Of a stretch of DNA of 64,000 nucleotides, positions 33,204-46,548 are shown piece by piece. The position numbers and the translations under genes were made by a program. Every line of letters begins with the position of its first letter. The first letter of the stretch is position 1. The notes under the pieces were generated by a model. It was not told the DNA's origin and ran no database searches. It worked only from the letters and a program-made list of their open reading frames with translations. Source of the DNA: Turnera subulata (taxonomy: Eukaryota; Streptophyta; Magnoliopsida; Malpighiales; Passifloraceae); NCBI GenBank assembly GCA_028386065.3, contig JAKUCV010001506.1:1936-65935 (forward strand). Reading direction: 5' to 3'.

Positions 33204-36200
33204 ATGGATCCGGTTGGAGGGAATCAGCATGCTGAAAGTCACCTAGAATGCCAAGGTTATAGCAGGTACTTTTACAGTCTTTGGTAGTACTGCTTATACT
33301 TTGATAGACCTTGGTGCTACGCATTTCTTTTGTCGCGCAAAGTTTTGCAATACTACATAACTGAACGGAAGAAAAATTAACTTGTCCGATGAGGGTTAGG
33401 TTACCTGCGGGTATAGTGGTCAGGTTAACCCATGTGTGCAGAGACGTTTCTCTTTCGTACGATAGTGAGGTTTTTCTCGCTCGGTTGGTTGTGATGAACA
33501 TGGGAGGTTTCGATATCATTCTAGGGATGGATTGGTTGTCGAGGTACAGTGCTTTGGTAAACTGTCGAACCAAGGAAGTGTTGTTGACTTCCGATGGTGG
33601 ACGACAGGTTTTATTAACAGGTATTGGGAGAGTTGCTACAACATGTAGTATCTCTGCTAATCAGGATGTTGGGATACAGCCATTAAGTCCAGATGCTTTG
33701 TTGACCCATGCCAAGGGTGAAGAAGTTCAGACTCCGATTTTGGAAGACATCATGGTTGTGAAGGAGTTTCCAGATGTGTTCCCAGAAGATTTGCCAGGAT
33801 TGCCACCTGACAGAGAAGTTGAGTACACCATCGATTTGATGCCAGGAGTGACACCTATCTCGATGGCACCATACCAGATGGCACCGACAAAACTTCAGGA
33901 GTTGAAGAAACAGTTGGATGAGCTGTTAGAGAAAGGTTTCATCAGACATAGTATTTCACCTTGGGGATCACCAGTCCTCTTTGTGAAAAAGAAGGATGGT
34001 AGTTTGCGCATGTGTGTGGACTACCGACAGCTGAACAAGGTGACAGTGAAGAATAAGTATCCGCTTCCCAGAATTGATGATCTTTTCGATCAATTACAAG
34101 GAGCTACTGTATTTTCTAAGATTGATCTTCGATCTGGCTACCATCAGGTCAAGATTGCAGAGAAGGACATACCGAAGACAGCCTTCCGCACTCGGTATGG
34201 TCACTTTGAGTTCACAGTGGTTTCTTTTGGCTTGACCAATGCACTAGCAATTTTCATGTGTTTGATGCATTTGGTCTTGAACGAGTTCTTGGATAAGTTT
34301 GTAGTAGTCTTCATCGATGACATCTTGATCTACTCCAAGAATCGGGAAGAACATGAAGAGCACCTAAGGGTAGTACTGCAGAGGTTGCGAGAGAAAGAGT
34401 TGTATCTAAGTTTAGCAAGTGTGAGTTCTGGCTAGAAGAAGTTGCATTCCTTGGACATGTTGTATCCGGGGATGGAATTAAGGTTGATCCTGCCAAAGTA
34501 AAAGCCGTTCTGGAGTGGGAGCCGCCTAAGACGGTACCAGAAGTCAGGAGTTTTCTTGGCCTTGCAGGATATTACCGAAGATTCATCGAGGGTTTCTCTT
34601 TGATAGCTAGTCCCATGACCAAGCTATTGAGGAAAGATCAAGCCTTTATTTGGAGTGAGGATTGTTAGAAGAGTTTTGATGAACTTAAGAAGAAGCTAAC
34701 AACAGCACCAGTCTTGACAGTGCCTAAGCCAGGAGTGGAGTACGTGCTGTTCTGCGATGCTTCAGGTCTTGGTTTGGGAGCTGTTCTGATGCAAGAAGGC
34801 CGAGTGATAGCCTATGCTTCGAGACAGTTGAGGCCACACGAGAAGAACTATCCGACACATGATTTGGAGATGGCCGCAGTGATTCTTGCTTTGAAGATCT
34901 GGCGACATTATCTGTTCGGAGAGAGATGCCGGATTTTCACGAATCACAAGAGTCTCAAGTACATCATGACTCAGAAGGAGCTTAACCTGCGACAAAGACG
35001 TTGGGTTGAGTTACTGAATGATTATGATTGTACTATTGAGTATCACCCTGGAAAAGCTAATGTTGTAGCAGATGCCTTGAGTCGGAGACAGCCAGAAGAT
35101 ACTTCCACGACTTACTCGATGTCCTCACTCATCGAGTTAAGGAAGATGGGAGTTAATTTGTCAATCGATGAGACGGGAGCTTTTTTGACACATATAGAAG
35201 TCAAGTCTAACCTGAGAGGCTGGATTGTGGAGTTACAAGATGGAGATCCCGACTTGATCAAGCTGAAGGAAGCAGTCCGTAGTGGAAAGGAAGATACCTT
35301 CTCCTTTTCAAACTTTAGCATAATTCTCCAGTTTGCACTCAATTTAGAACCATTCAGAGCGGAGGATAGTGCACTGATGCTAGGAAAGCGCCTATGTGTA
35401 CCCAGTGTTGATGACCTGCGCAGTCAGATTCTAGAAGAAGGACATATGACACCGTATGCTATGCATCCCGGGAGCACCAAGATGTACCAGAATTTGAGAA
35501 GTCATTTTTGGTGGCCACGCATGAAGAAGGATGTAGCCGAGTATGTGGCTAAGTGTATCACTTGCCAGCAAGTGAAAGCTGAACATCAGGCTCCGGCAGG
35601 GAAGATGAGATCCTTGTCAGTGCCAGAGTGGAAGTGGGAGATGATTACCATGGATTTTGTGGTCGGATTACCGTTGACCCGGAGACAACATGATGCCATC
35701 TGGGTTATCATTGATCGACTTACAAAATCAGCCCATTTTCTTCCCATTTGACAGACAGACACTTTGGATAAGTTGGCGAAGCAATATGTTGCAGAGATTG
35801 TGAGACTACATGGGATTCCTAAGTCCATAGTCTCAGACAGAGATCCGAGATTCACATCACGGTTCTGGAAGAGTCTACAAACAGCTTTGGGAACGAAGCT
35901 GAGTTTTAGTACTGCATTCCATCCTCAGACCGATGGACAGTCGGAGAGGACTATCCAGACACTGGAAGATGTGCTAAGGGCTTGTGCTCTTAACTTCAGT
36001 GGGAGTTGGGACCAGTATTTGCCTTTAGCGGAGTTTGCCTATAACAACAGTTATCACTCCAGTATTGGCATGCCTCCGTTTGAAGCTCTTTACGGAAGGA
36101 AGTGCCGAAGTCCAGTTTGTTGGGATGAAGAAGGTCTCCGTTTGATCGTTGGTTCGGATTTGGTTAAGCAGACTGTTGACAAGATTCAGACAGTTAAGCA

Positions 36201-36680
36201 GAGCATGAGAGCAGCACAGGACCGACAAAAGAGTTATGCCGATAAGCATCGACGAGAGATGGAGTACCAAGTGGGAGAACAAGTTTTCCTCCGAGTTGCA
36301 CCATGGAAAGGTGTAATCAGATTCGGGAAAAGAGGGAAGCTGAGTCCCAGATACATTGGACCGTATGAGATTGTGGAAAGGATTGGACCCTTGGCATACA
36401 GATTATCTTTGCCAGAGGAGTTGTCACAGATTCATGATGTGTTCCATGTTTCCATGTTGAGGAGGTACAGATCGGATCCGAGCCATGTGGTTACTACAGT
36501 AGATGTCGAGGTCGCAGAGGATCTTACATATACAGAAATGCCGGAGCAGATTCTTGCCCGAGAAGTCAGACAATTAAGGAACAGAGTTATTCCAATGGTA
36601 AAGGTTAAGTGGAGCAAACACTCTGCGAATGAGTCCACATGGGAAGTTGAGGAGCATATGCGTTCCCAGTATCCGCACTT
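33204..36680 (+). pseudogene. Gypsy element 2 gag remnant-pol
   Basis: After a short gag start, protease shows LIDLGATHFF, so the active-site DS/TG has become DLG. A frameshift and stops separate it from the ORF at 33389-34435, which has the RT start ([20 protein letters not shown]) and the catalytic FIDD at about 34312. A frameshift near 34410 and a stop at 34666-34668 follow. ORF 34714-35751 holds RNase H ([14 protein letters not shown]) and integrase HHCC ([19 protein letters not shown]). A TGA at 35749-35751 interrupts integrase; ORF 35764-36705 has [40 protein letters not shown], and a chromodomain-like [18 protein letters not shown] end. Near 36680 pol runs directly into LTR sequence. 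Confidence 0.85.
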
Positions 36681-37173
36681 GTTGCTTGTCTGTGATTGCT
36701 TTTAAGTATTACGGTTGCTTGCATATCACTGTTTATCCTTCGTCGGTGAGCATTTCGGACTCACCCCTCGCCTGCTGGGTTTCATCCCGTAGGTTAAGTT
36801 GTTTCCGTAGTTCAGGGACGACGTTCGATGGCTGCTGCTTTCTTCTCCACCTGACTCCGGATCCATACCACCGTTGCATGTGCATAAGTCTTCCGCTGCT
36901 ATTCTATTGCTTATGATGCTGTACTACATTTCCGCTGCTGTGTGATATATATTGTTGTACTGCTGATTTCCTGTGATATGTATATTACTGATACTATCTG
37001 CTGCTGCTGAGAGCACTGTGTATGGATTGAATAATGGTCCCCGAGTGTGGGTGACAGTTGTATTGATAGTTGCTAATGTATAGTATTTGCACGTTGTACT
37101 GTCTGTTCTATCATAATGAATAGTTTCGGCACGTGTTTACTGTGTTTCGGTAAATACGGGTCGGGGCGCTTCA
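36681..37173 (+). repeat. Truncated 3' LTR of gypsy element 2
   Basis: It equals 32591-33083 of the 5' LTR without indels. The end of pol, the polypurine tract and the first 2.29 kb of the LTR are deleted, with a few bases of microhomology (TTGTTG) at the junction. Confidence 0.88.
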
Positions 37174-39822
37174 CATGCACGTTCTATGATCATTAATATT
37201 GGTCTTGACAGCAAGTCCATGGAGGATGTGCATATGGGTGAATTTGAACAGGACGATATCATTAGTAAACGTAAGTTTGTTCCCCTTTGGTTGATCTAAG
37301 TTCGGATGGCCGCATTGTAGAGGCTGGTATTCCTAAGCATCAACGTAATGCAAATGCTCCTTTGGAGGATGATTCTCTACCTTTTGATCCAAATAAGGTT
37401 GTAATGATTGTGAGTAAGGATAAAATACTGCCCCATTACCCTGTGAGCTGGTGCGATGTCTTTTGTGATGGGTCCTCACCCTAATAGTTTTTCTGCACTT
37501 ACCTCTCTTATCTTTATGGATAATCTAAATTTTATTTCTTGGAATTGTCAAGGAGCAAAGAGTGAGCGCATTGAAGGATATGGTTCAACAACACCATGTT
37601 CAACTGGCTATAATGCTTGAACCGCAAATTAGTGGCCGAGGGGCAAGGAATGTGATTCGAGGTTTGGGTTTTCGTAGTTGGATTGTTGAAGTTGCTAGGG
37701 GCTTCTCTGGAGGTCTTTGGATTTTATGGAGGCCACAGATGTTGGATGTTGCTGCTGTTGATCGGTTTGCACAGTACTTACATGTTCAGGTTCGGCCTCA
37801 TGGGGCATATCCTTTTCTGCTAACGGCAGTATATGCGAGTTCGTTAGAGACCCGTCGTATTTCTTTATGGGTCCGCATGGCTGCTATTAGTCGGAATGTG
37901 CGGGAACCATAGATTCTTGTGGGGGATTTCAATGTCATCTCATCACCGGACGAAACACAAGGTGGTCTGGTGCCCCCTTTTTTCACGTATGAAGAGATTT
38001 AGGTAGTGGATGGATGAATGTGGGGTTTCTGACTTAGGTTTCAGAGGCCCCAAATTTACATGGTTTCGTGGTTGTTTGAGGGGGCAACTTGATAGGGTTC
38101 TTGTCTCGAATCCCTGGAAACAGCGGTATGATGATGCCTCTGTATTCCATTTGTTGCGAGTGAAGTCGAATCACCGGGCTATTCTTGTGAGGGAGAGGCA
38201 TGTGGGTTATCGTAATGGGTTGATAGGCCTTTTTCGATTTCAAGCTGCATGGCTTACTCATGCGCAATTTTCTGAGGTAGTTAAGAACTCATGGCATACT
38301 CAGAGAGATTTGGTTGCGTCTGTGACTGACTTTCATGCAGTAGTGAAAATTTGGAACTCCACATGTTTTGGGAATGTGTTTAAGCAGAAGCGAGCTTTAT
38401 TCAACAGGTTGAGAGGTACCGAAATTGCTCTTGATCAGGCTCCAAATCGTTTCTTGGTTAACTTGGAGCGTCGTCTATGGTCAAAGTATGAGTAATTATT
38501 GGTTCATGAGGATTTGATTTGGCTGCAGAAGTCCAGATGTAGATGGTTGCATCGTGATCGTAATACTCACTTTTTCCATATGACTACTAAGGTTCGTCGT
38601 AAGAAGAATATAATTGAGGCATTACAAGACCAACATGGCGAATGGCAATATGATTATGAGGTATGGAAATGTATGTCACTGTTTCTATACTAAATCGATT
38701 TCCGGTGGTGGATGATGAGTTGATGGCGGGTCTATCTCAGGAAATTACTCTAGCTGAGGTGAGGAAGGCGGTATTTGATATCGGAGCACTTACAGCTCTA
38801 GGCCCTGGTGGATTGCATGCCTTATTCCATCAGAGTTAGTGGCCTATTGTCTCAACCGATATTGTTCGCTTTGTTTCTGAGGTCTTTCGTACCCAGCGAA
38901 TTGATCCAAGGATCATTGAGACGCTTCTCTGTCTTTTTCCTAAAGTAGAGCATCCAGTGAATTTATCTCAATTCTAACCAATCAGTCTTTGTAATGTTTC
39001 TCACAAGATCGTCACTAAGTTACTTGCAACCCGGTTTAAGCAGTTGGTGGCAAGTTTGGTTGGGACGGAGCAAATTGTACCTGCTCACCATATCACTGGT
39101 AATATAATTGTGGCCTAGGAAGGTATACATCTCATGAAGAAGAAGTCGGGCCCAGTGGGATTTATGGCTCTAAAAATTGATCTTGAAAAGGCATATGACC
39201 GCATCCGATGGAACTTTGTGGAAGAGACTTTGACACTACTCGGGGCACCTGAGCAGATTTCCAATGTCATCATGCAGTGTATTTCTACAGCTCGGTTGCG
39301 AGTTCTTTCGAATGGTGAGCAAACAGATATTCTTACCCCAACTCGAGGTATTCGTCAGGAGGATCCTCTTTCCCCTTACCTATTTATTTTTGTGTATGGA
39401 GCGTTTGAGCCATTTGATAGAGAACATGATTAATATTGGTGCATGGCAACTGATCCAACTTAATCAGGGTGGTCCTTTGTTGTCTCGTCTTTTCTTTGTT
39501 GATGATTTACTATTGTCTAGGGAGGCTTCAGTTTCGCAGGCTGCATGTATTATGGAGTGTTTAGATATGTTCAATGCCGCCTCCGCCCAACATGTGAGTC
39601 ATGCCAAGTCCCAACTATTTTTCTCATTGAATGTCGATGAAGACTTGGTGGCGCAAATTGGTACTATTTTTGACATCCCTGTTACTTCTAATTTGGGCAA
39701 ATATCTAGCTGCCCCACTCGTTCATGATCAAGTTTCTCGACTAACCTATGAGAAGGTCTTAACAAAGGTTATAATTGACTAAGTGGGTGGAAAGCACGCT
39801 CCTTGTCTATGGCGGGGCGTAT
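37174..39822 (+). pseudogene. LINE, middle fragment: end of ORF1, endonuclease and reverse transcriptase
   Basis: The ORF1 end occupies about 37179-37483. ORF2 starts at 37516 (NLNFISWNCQGAK). Endonuclease motifs LVGDFNVISSPDETQGG (about 37917) and FMDECGVSDLGFRGPKFTW are visible across frames, then SNHRAILV (about 38170). Reverse transcriptase shows ALGPGG, KIDLEKAYDRIRW (about 39175), GIRQEDPLSPYLF (about 39350; the usual G is E) and FFVDDLLL (about 39493). Several stops and frameshifts prevent translation. The reading stops at 39822, where LARD2 is inserted, and resumes at 50778. Confidence 0.85.
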
Positions 39823-41506
39823 TGTGATACCCCAGGTACACCCTAGAATATGAAGAAGTATTTACATGATGAGAGTCGGGTGTAGCTTGTCCTCTAGGGG
39901 CGTTCCTATTAGTTTGACCGTGCATTCTGTAGTTTGTGGGCGATGTTTATATTTGAGGTATACATGTTAGTGTGGGTTATGGCTCGGTAATATGTGCTAA
40001 TATTGGCTTTAGAGTAATGGTGTGCATAGTCTTGGCCTAGTGTGCGCAAATGGGTTTCGGAGTGACCCATTGGCACGGTTGGCCTAATCAGGGGTACCGG
40101 GTACTCGATTTAATTAATCGGTCGATAAATGGTGGGAAACATTAGAAATGTGATTATTTGGTATAATAGATTCATTAGAGGCACAATTGGCCATGGGGAT
40201 TATCGGTTGGCTCGATTTGGTGCGAAATGGTGCACAACCGGGCATTGGTGTGCCCGTCGGTGCACAATTGGAAACGATGAGGGTAAATGCGTAATTTGCC
40301 AAACCGACCAATCGGAGTTAGACATGTGGCTTGGAGATATGCTACTGGAGGTCTTTGGTGTGCAAGCTAGTAGGCCGGGTGTCACGAGCTAATTGGTCGG
40401 AAATAAACACGAGGTGGCGTTTTGGTGCATGTGGCACCTAAAGGGAAAGAAGTGGCAAGTGGGGTGGTGACTCACCTACTTGGGCAGACCTTAAGAGGTG
40501 AAATTAAGGACCTCTCCCTCACTCTTATCTTCCAATTTCGTGGTTAGGAGCTGGAGAGAAAAGAGAGAGGAGAAAGAGAGGAAGAGAAGAAAGGAAGAGA
40601 AGTGAGGCTTGGGTTGTTCTGCTCTTAGGCAAACTTATGCTTGCTCACTAAAAAGAGAATTCCTGCCTAAATACCGGTTGGAATTGAGTGAAACCAAATC
40701 CTTGAGTTAGCTAACTTCCATCGCTTTCCATGGGCATTGATCTTGCTATTTGTGGAGCTAAACTAAGAGAGTTATGCACTCTCAAAGTTTACTGTTCTGC
40801 AGTAGACCTGCTGCATGACCCCTACTTGGTGTAGGAGCCATATTTAGAGCTACAAAACCTCTTAATTGAGTATTCTTAGTCTCTCTGGAAAGCTAAAAGA
40901 TAGTGCTACAACTTTGATGTTAATGCCCAAGGCTCTTGTCTTTAGGTTCGCCTTTAATCTCGATGAACTCTCTACTGCTGCAGGGCAGATTCTACCCGAG
41001 TTATGGTAAGAATGTTTTTGTGAGGTTGAGTTGTGTGCTTCTGGTTATGGTTGGTTGTGCTATGTTTTGATGTGTATTTTTATGTATGTAACAGTGCAGT
41101 AGGAACCCTAAGTGCCCAAGGGTTCCGAAGTGAAGGAATGAATGGCCTTGATGTGCCTAATGGTTTGGTAAGTGGGGTTGCATGCTTATGATGGTTAATG
41201 GTGCTCATTTGTTGGTTGATGACCCAATGTGCTCAGTGGTGGCACCTATGATGCGATATTGTGGTTTAGCACCTACGGTACGATATTGTAGTTATGCCTT
41301 GGTTTATTAACGAGCCTAGTGGTCGGGTTGTGCATTGCATGCATAGCATTTGCATCCATTGCATTTGCACAATGTTGGCTCATTGATGAGGATTAAGGGA
41401 CCTTGCAGCATCACATGGCTGCTCGGTCATATGAGATAATGGTGGTGTTGTGCTAGGAACCGTGTGTGGTTGTGGTAGCCAATCGGTTATGCCTTATACG
41501 TGGGGC

Positions 41507-44500
41507 TAGGGGTGAGCAGATTGACCGAACAAATCGGAATAACCGATGTCCAAACCGAAGTTTACGTTATTTTGACACTATCCAAACAAAATTTAAAATT
41601 CGGGTTTGGGCTGGACAGGACCGAATAAACATTTGAATTTGGTATGGGTAGCCTTGACGAAGTTTGGATAGACCGAAAAACCAATCGGTCTTTGACAAAA
41701 CGTCGTCGTTTTGTGCTAAGTGGGGGAAAAAATAAAAACAAAAGATAACGACGAGGTCGCCCGACCCAGCAGCAACCAAAAGCCTAATTCCCCAACTCTT
41801 CCCTAAAACCTAATTCCTATTTCCCTCTCTCAGTCTCTCTCTCTCTCCCTACTCTTCTTTGATTTCCCAACTCCCCTTGCCCAATCATCATCATCATCAT
41901 CATCATTCGGTAGTGTCTCTGCTGCGGGAAGGGCTGTGTCAGTGGTCAGCCAGACGGTGATCCATGGTGTCTCTGGTGGCTCCTCGCCTTCTTCGTCTTC
42001 TTGGTCCTTTCCTGGTTCGTCTTCTTGGTCCTTTCCTGGTCTCATCCTTTTTCTTTTTTCATTTCTGTCTACTACTTTTTGCCTCCCTAATCTGAGATGT
42101 TTTCTATTATTCATGCATTTGGATTGATTATTATAGTTTGTTTATGTACCTCGTGGATTTCTACATATTGTTTATGTGTAGTTTATCTGCATTGTTATTG
42201 TTATATAAATCTGGGCATTTATGGTTTGGCATTAGAGGTCTGACAATGGCTTCTAACCATAAAAACTTTCTGTAAGAAACATACATGGCACTTGAGTGGG
42301 ATTGAATCGATTGATCAATGTTAAATATATCACTAATCAATAGTGAAGCCACTAGTTTATATGTTTCAATTCAAGTGTAGGACATTGTCACCCTCATGTT
42401 CTGTCATTAATTGGCCATTTTCAGCAATGCAAACTTTTATCCAATAGCAATTTAAGGCATTTAGCTGTTGCTAGTTGAGCTCTTCAATATGTTCAAGTCT
42501 TCTGTGATTTCAAGCATGCACTCTTCAATATCTCTTGTAGCATGAACTCCTAGACTACACTTATTTTTTTTAATTTATTGTACCAATTTGATCTCCTTCA
42601 TCTAGGTTCTCGATTAAGTTAGTTTTCAATAGCATCATGAGTTTTGATATCTCGTGCTCTGTTCTGTTATGTTTCTGTTCTTAACTCGAGTTTTTATTTT
42701 TCTTTTTCCAGATTCAGCAACAACACTTACACAACACAATTCCAATTTCAAAAAATGCCTCCGAAATCAATATCGACAGCAGACCAATCTGGAATTAGTT
42801 CTAATACTCCTTCATCAGATGCTGGAGTTGCAGTTGCAAGCACCACTACCACAACAAAAGGGAAACGAAAACCTATGCAACCTAGATCGAAGGTATGGGC
42901 TCATTTCTCTAAGGTTGTTACTGAAAATGGGGAGGAGAAGGCTAGGTGCTTATATTGTGAGAGAGAGTTTGCTACCAATACCTCTAAGAATGGCACAACA
43001 GTTCTTAAGCATCACAAGGATAAATGTGACCAAAAGCCTCAACCTAGCAATACCCAAACCCAAATTACTAGACATGTCAATGTTATTAGTGGGGGGATGT
43101 AGATGATAATTGTCAGAATTCAAACCCTGGATCAATGTTTGTATGGAGATTTGATATGGATTCGATAAGGAAAGCTTTATCATTCATGGTTGTTGTTGAT
43201 GAGCATCCATTTAAGTTTGTAGAGGGAGTTGGGTTTAAGCATTTTTGTTCAATTATGCAACCTAGATTTGTAGTGCCTTCTAGATGGACAGTTGCTAGAG
43301 ATACCTATGATTTGTATGTCATGGAGAGGACTAGGATGAAGGATTTTATACAAAGCAATGGCCAAAGGATTAGCTTAACCACTGACACTTGGACTTCTAT
43401 TCAGAAGATCAATTATATGTGCTTAACAGCGCATTTTATTGACAATGAATGGAAGTTGAGAAAGATGATATTGAATTTTTGTCCAATTGTTAGTCATAAA
43501 GGAATAGCAATAGGTATGGGAGTGGAGGAATGCTTGAAGAAGTGGGATATTAGGAATGTATTCACAGTGACAGTAGATAATACTAGTTCGAATGATGTGG
43601 CTGTTGATTATCTTAGGGAAAAAGCCAAACAATGGGGCACTTCGATTTTAGATGGTGAATGTTTTCATATCAGATGTGTTGCTCATATTGTTAACTTGAT
43701 TGTGCATGCTGGTTTAAGGGAAATTAACGAGTCATTGGAGAGGATTAGAGCTGCTGTTAGGTTTGTGAGACATTCCTCTTCTAGGTTGGACAAGTTCAAT
43801 GAGTGTGTTGTCTATGAACAAATTAAGACTAAGAAGATGATATGCTTAGATGTTCCAACTAGGTGGAACTCTACCTACTTGATGTTAGAAGCTACAGAAA
43901 AGTTTGAGAGGGCATTTCATTGGTATAGCATGCTGGAACCTGGTTTGAAAGAGGAGCTGGAATCTCAATTTTTCAAGATCAAATTGAAGGGCAAGGGAAA
44001 AGGAAGAGCTGGAGCAAATATTGAAGAAGTGACCGTGATGGAGGGAGTTGAAGGTGATACAATGGTAGTGGCATATGGAGAGGGGAATAGGGATGATGTA
44101 GTTGTATAAGTTAGGGAATGTGTGGGGCTGCCTATGTCGGATGATTGGAAAAATTCAAGGAGGATGTGTAACTTTCTGAGACCTTTTTATAGGTTGACCA
44201 ACTTTGTTTCCGGGTCTTCCTATGTTACTGCCAATGCATTCTTTGATCGAATTAATGATGTTGCCACTCTTTTGAGACAATGAATTCTTTGCTTTACATT
44301 TCAGCTATTCTTGATCCAAGCTAAAAGTTAAATTATCTTGAGCCTGCAATAATGGACATGCATGGTGAAGTAGATGGGCCGAAAGTTTTTGACAAGGTGA
44401 TGAAAACTTTGCATGCAATGTTCAATGCCTATGTTGAGATGTACAAGCAAAAGAATGTTGGTGGACATTTATGTGGTGACTTGATAGGAGAAGGAAGTGG

Positions 44501-45956
44501 TGCAGGATCTGCAATGGAGGTAGATGAGGAAGATGATATTGACCCATCTCGGATGAGAGAGTCAGAAAGTAAGCGAAAGTACAAGAAACGCAAGGCTCAA
44601 AGTCCCTCCTTCTGTGTTCAGAGTATATCAGAATTGGATAAATACTTGGATGAAGAAACTGAAAATGAAGATGCCAAGGATTGGAGTGTGCTTGAATGGT
44701 GGAAAAAGCACTCTCCAAGATATCCGATCCTTGCAAACATGGCGCGTGATATATTGGCTATGCCAATATCTACTGTAGCTTCAGAATCTGCCTTCAGCAC
44801 CGGTGGAAGAGTTCTTGATCCGTTTAGAAGTTCCTTAACTCCTAGGGTGGTTGAGTCCCTTATTTGCACACAAGATTGGCTCAAACCGCATAAGGCGCCT
44901 AAGGTTAGTGTGGAAGAAGACATTCATTCTCTTGAGAAAATTGAGAAAGGTGAGTCTTTTTTGCCTTTGTTTATTATGATTTGTTGCTTAATTGTAAGAC
45001 AAAATCTTAAATTTCTTTTTTTTCAGAATTGAATCAGGTTGCTTTGGAGTGAATCCCAGGTTCTTGCAAGTTGTTGTAGGTCTATAACTGTAAGTCATTT
45101 TTTTTTTGCTGCCCTCTTTTCTTAAATCATGCTTCTTTGCTGCCCTCTTTTAATTAAATTATGCTTTCAGTTCTAGTGAAAAATCTGCCAGTCGCCGAAT
45201 AGAGCCTTGCTATGCCTTGGTAGATGAATTTTTAAGTAGGGGATGATTATAAGCTTGGTATTGGAATTTGGAACAATGTTGTTGAAGGGGTTTGCAATAT
45301 AGACAATAAATGCTTTGAGCTGTGAGCTATGAATCTGTGATTGGTTAAAAAAATTAAGTATAGTTTCTTGATCTCATATTCAGATTAGTTTCTTGATAAC
45401 ATGATTTTTTATTGTTGTTAATCAATATTGGAAACAGAAAGAATATGGTGGATGGAAAGAAGCTATTTTGAAGTTTGAAGCCTGTAGAAAGAAGCAAGTT
45501 TGAAGTCTGCAGCAAGTTTGAAGTCTGAAGCAATTTTTGTTAATCAAGAATGGTGTAGGACTATAGGTTGTAGCAAGCTTGGCTTATATTACATTCTCTT
45601 AAATTTGAACTTTGAAGCTTGTTATGTAATTCAACTTTTCCTATGAACCTAGCTTTTGAATGTTGGGCAGTATAACTTCAATTTGGGTTTATGATGGCAA
45701 TTCTGCTTATGCATGTATAACTTCAAATTGAATTTGTGAATTTTCTAGATTTCCATTTCACTGGATATTTTTTATGTTGTTTTATTATTTGGACAATTCG
45801 GACAAAGTTGTCCAGACCGAAATATTTTGGTCATTTCGGTCTCTGGACAATTTGGGTTCGAACATTGGTATGGACACCCCTGGGGCCAATTCGGACAGAC
45901 CGAAGACTGAACCAAATTACCTTGTCCAAACCAAATTGACGGAATGCTCTCCCCTA
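41507..45956 (+). mobile_element. hAT transposon (4450 bp)
   Basis: Terminal inverted repeats are TAGGGGTGAGCA and TAGGGGAGAGCA (right end read on the minus strand). The flanking 8-bp duplication CGTGGGGC (41499-41506 and 45957-45964) is perfect, and the empty site is seen once in the other LARD2 LTR (about 50177). Subterminal regions are rich in ACCGA/TCGGT words at both ends. It carries a transposase gene, now disabled. Confidence 0.9.
42755..45052 (+). pseudogene. hAT transposase (BED zinc-finger, RICESLEEPER-like), disabled
   Basis: The ATG at 42755 (MPPKSISTAD) opens a BED zinc finger: VWAHFSKV, CLYC, then HHKDKC. A stop at 43100-43102 plus a frame change interrupt it; ORF 43135-44109 continues with LTTDTWTS, VTVDNTSSND, CVAHIVNLIV and DVPTRWNSTYLMLE, the hAT catalytic and helical core. 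A stop at 44107, another at 44281 and a frameshift precede ORF 44352-45032, which holds the C-terminal dimerisation domain: WKKHSPRYPILANMARDIL, STVASESAFSTGGRVLDPFR and ICTQDWL. A terminal GT-AG intron (44950-45026) gives the last codons ELNQVALE and a stop at 45050. With two frameshifts and stops it cannot make active transposase. A CAT/ATC repeat (41886-41907) and a duplicated 24-bp word (about 41990-42036) lie in its leader. Confidence 0.85.
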
Positions 45957-46548
45957 CGTGGGGCCGTGGGCTAAGGAGTAACATGTTGGCAGGGCTACCG
46001 GACTATGCAGGTAGCCATAGTACAACTTCACAATAGCTTACCCGTGGGCTGATCACGGTGGCATGTGGGGAGTGCGTTTGGGTGTTATTTTCCACCTGTG
46101 TTGATATCATTGCTATTGCTTGTATGTCACTCTACTTACTAAGTTTATACTCACCCTCCATTTCCTCCCCTTGTCTTACAGGTGTGAGATTGAGAGCATG
46201 GATTGTAGGTGGATGGGTGCAGCCGAGTCGGTCTCTTTTATTATTTAATTGTATTGGATTGTACATGAAGGTTATGTCTATGTATAGTAAGAGTTAGTGC
46301 CCTTTTGTAGCAACAGTTTTATGACATTAGAGGAGCCGTCTTTATTAATTGGTTTTGCTACTTTTTATCATCTTGTTGTCTTTGCATTTGTTTGTTTTGT
46401 TCCCTTTTACGCTGCGCATATAAGGTCAGTAACCCGCGAGGCAGAGGCAACGAGCTTCTGAGTGAGATGGATAAAGGCCTTCGGGTGCCTTGTGGCACAT
46501 GTGGGTGCGCAAGGTACTTGGCTGGTCGTGCTTAGCGGGGGCGTGACA

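Larger units (their letters stand above)
30299..37173 (+). mobile_element. Gypsy chromovirus element 2 (Tekay/Del-like), gag-deleted
   Basis: The element is bounded by the TSD CATGC (30294-30298 and 37174-37178). It has a 5' LTR of 2785 bp, a primer-binding site TGGTAGCGGAGC (33087-33098), an internal region with protease to integrase, and a 3' LTR reduced to its last 493 bp. gag is almost absent: only the start (MDPVGGNQHAES-like, from 33204) is seen before protease. The 493-bp LTR parts differ at three positions by eye, so insertion was recent on the scale of this region. Confidence 0.88.
39823..46548 (+). repeat. LARD2 5' LTR, interrupted by a hAT transposon
   Basis: The LTR runs 39823-41506 and 45957-46548, with a hAT element between. 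The two halves match 48514-50178 and 50179-50772 of the other LTR. Confidence 0.85.
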
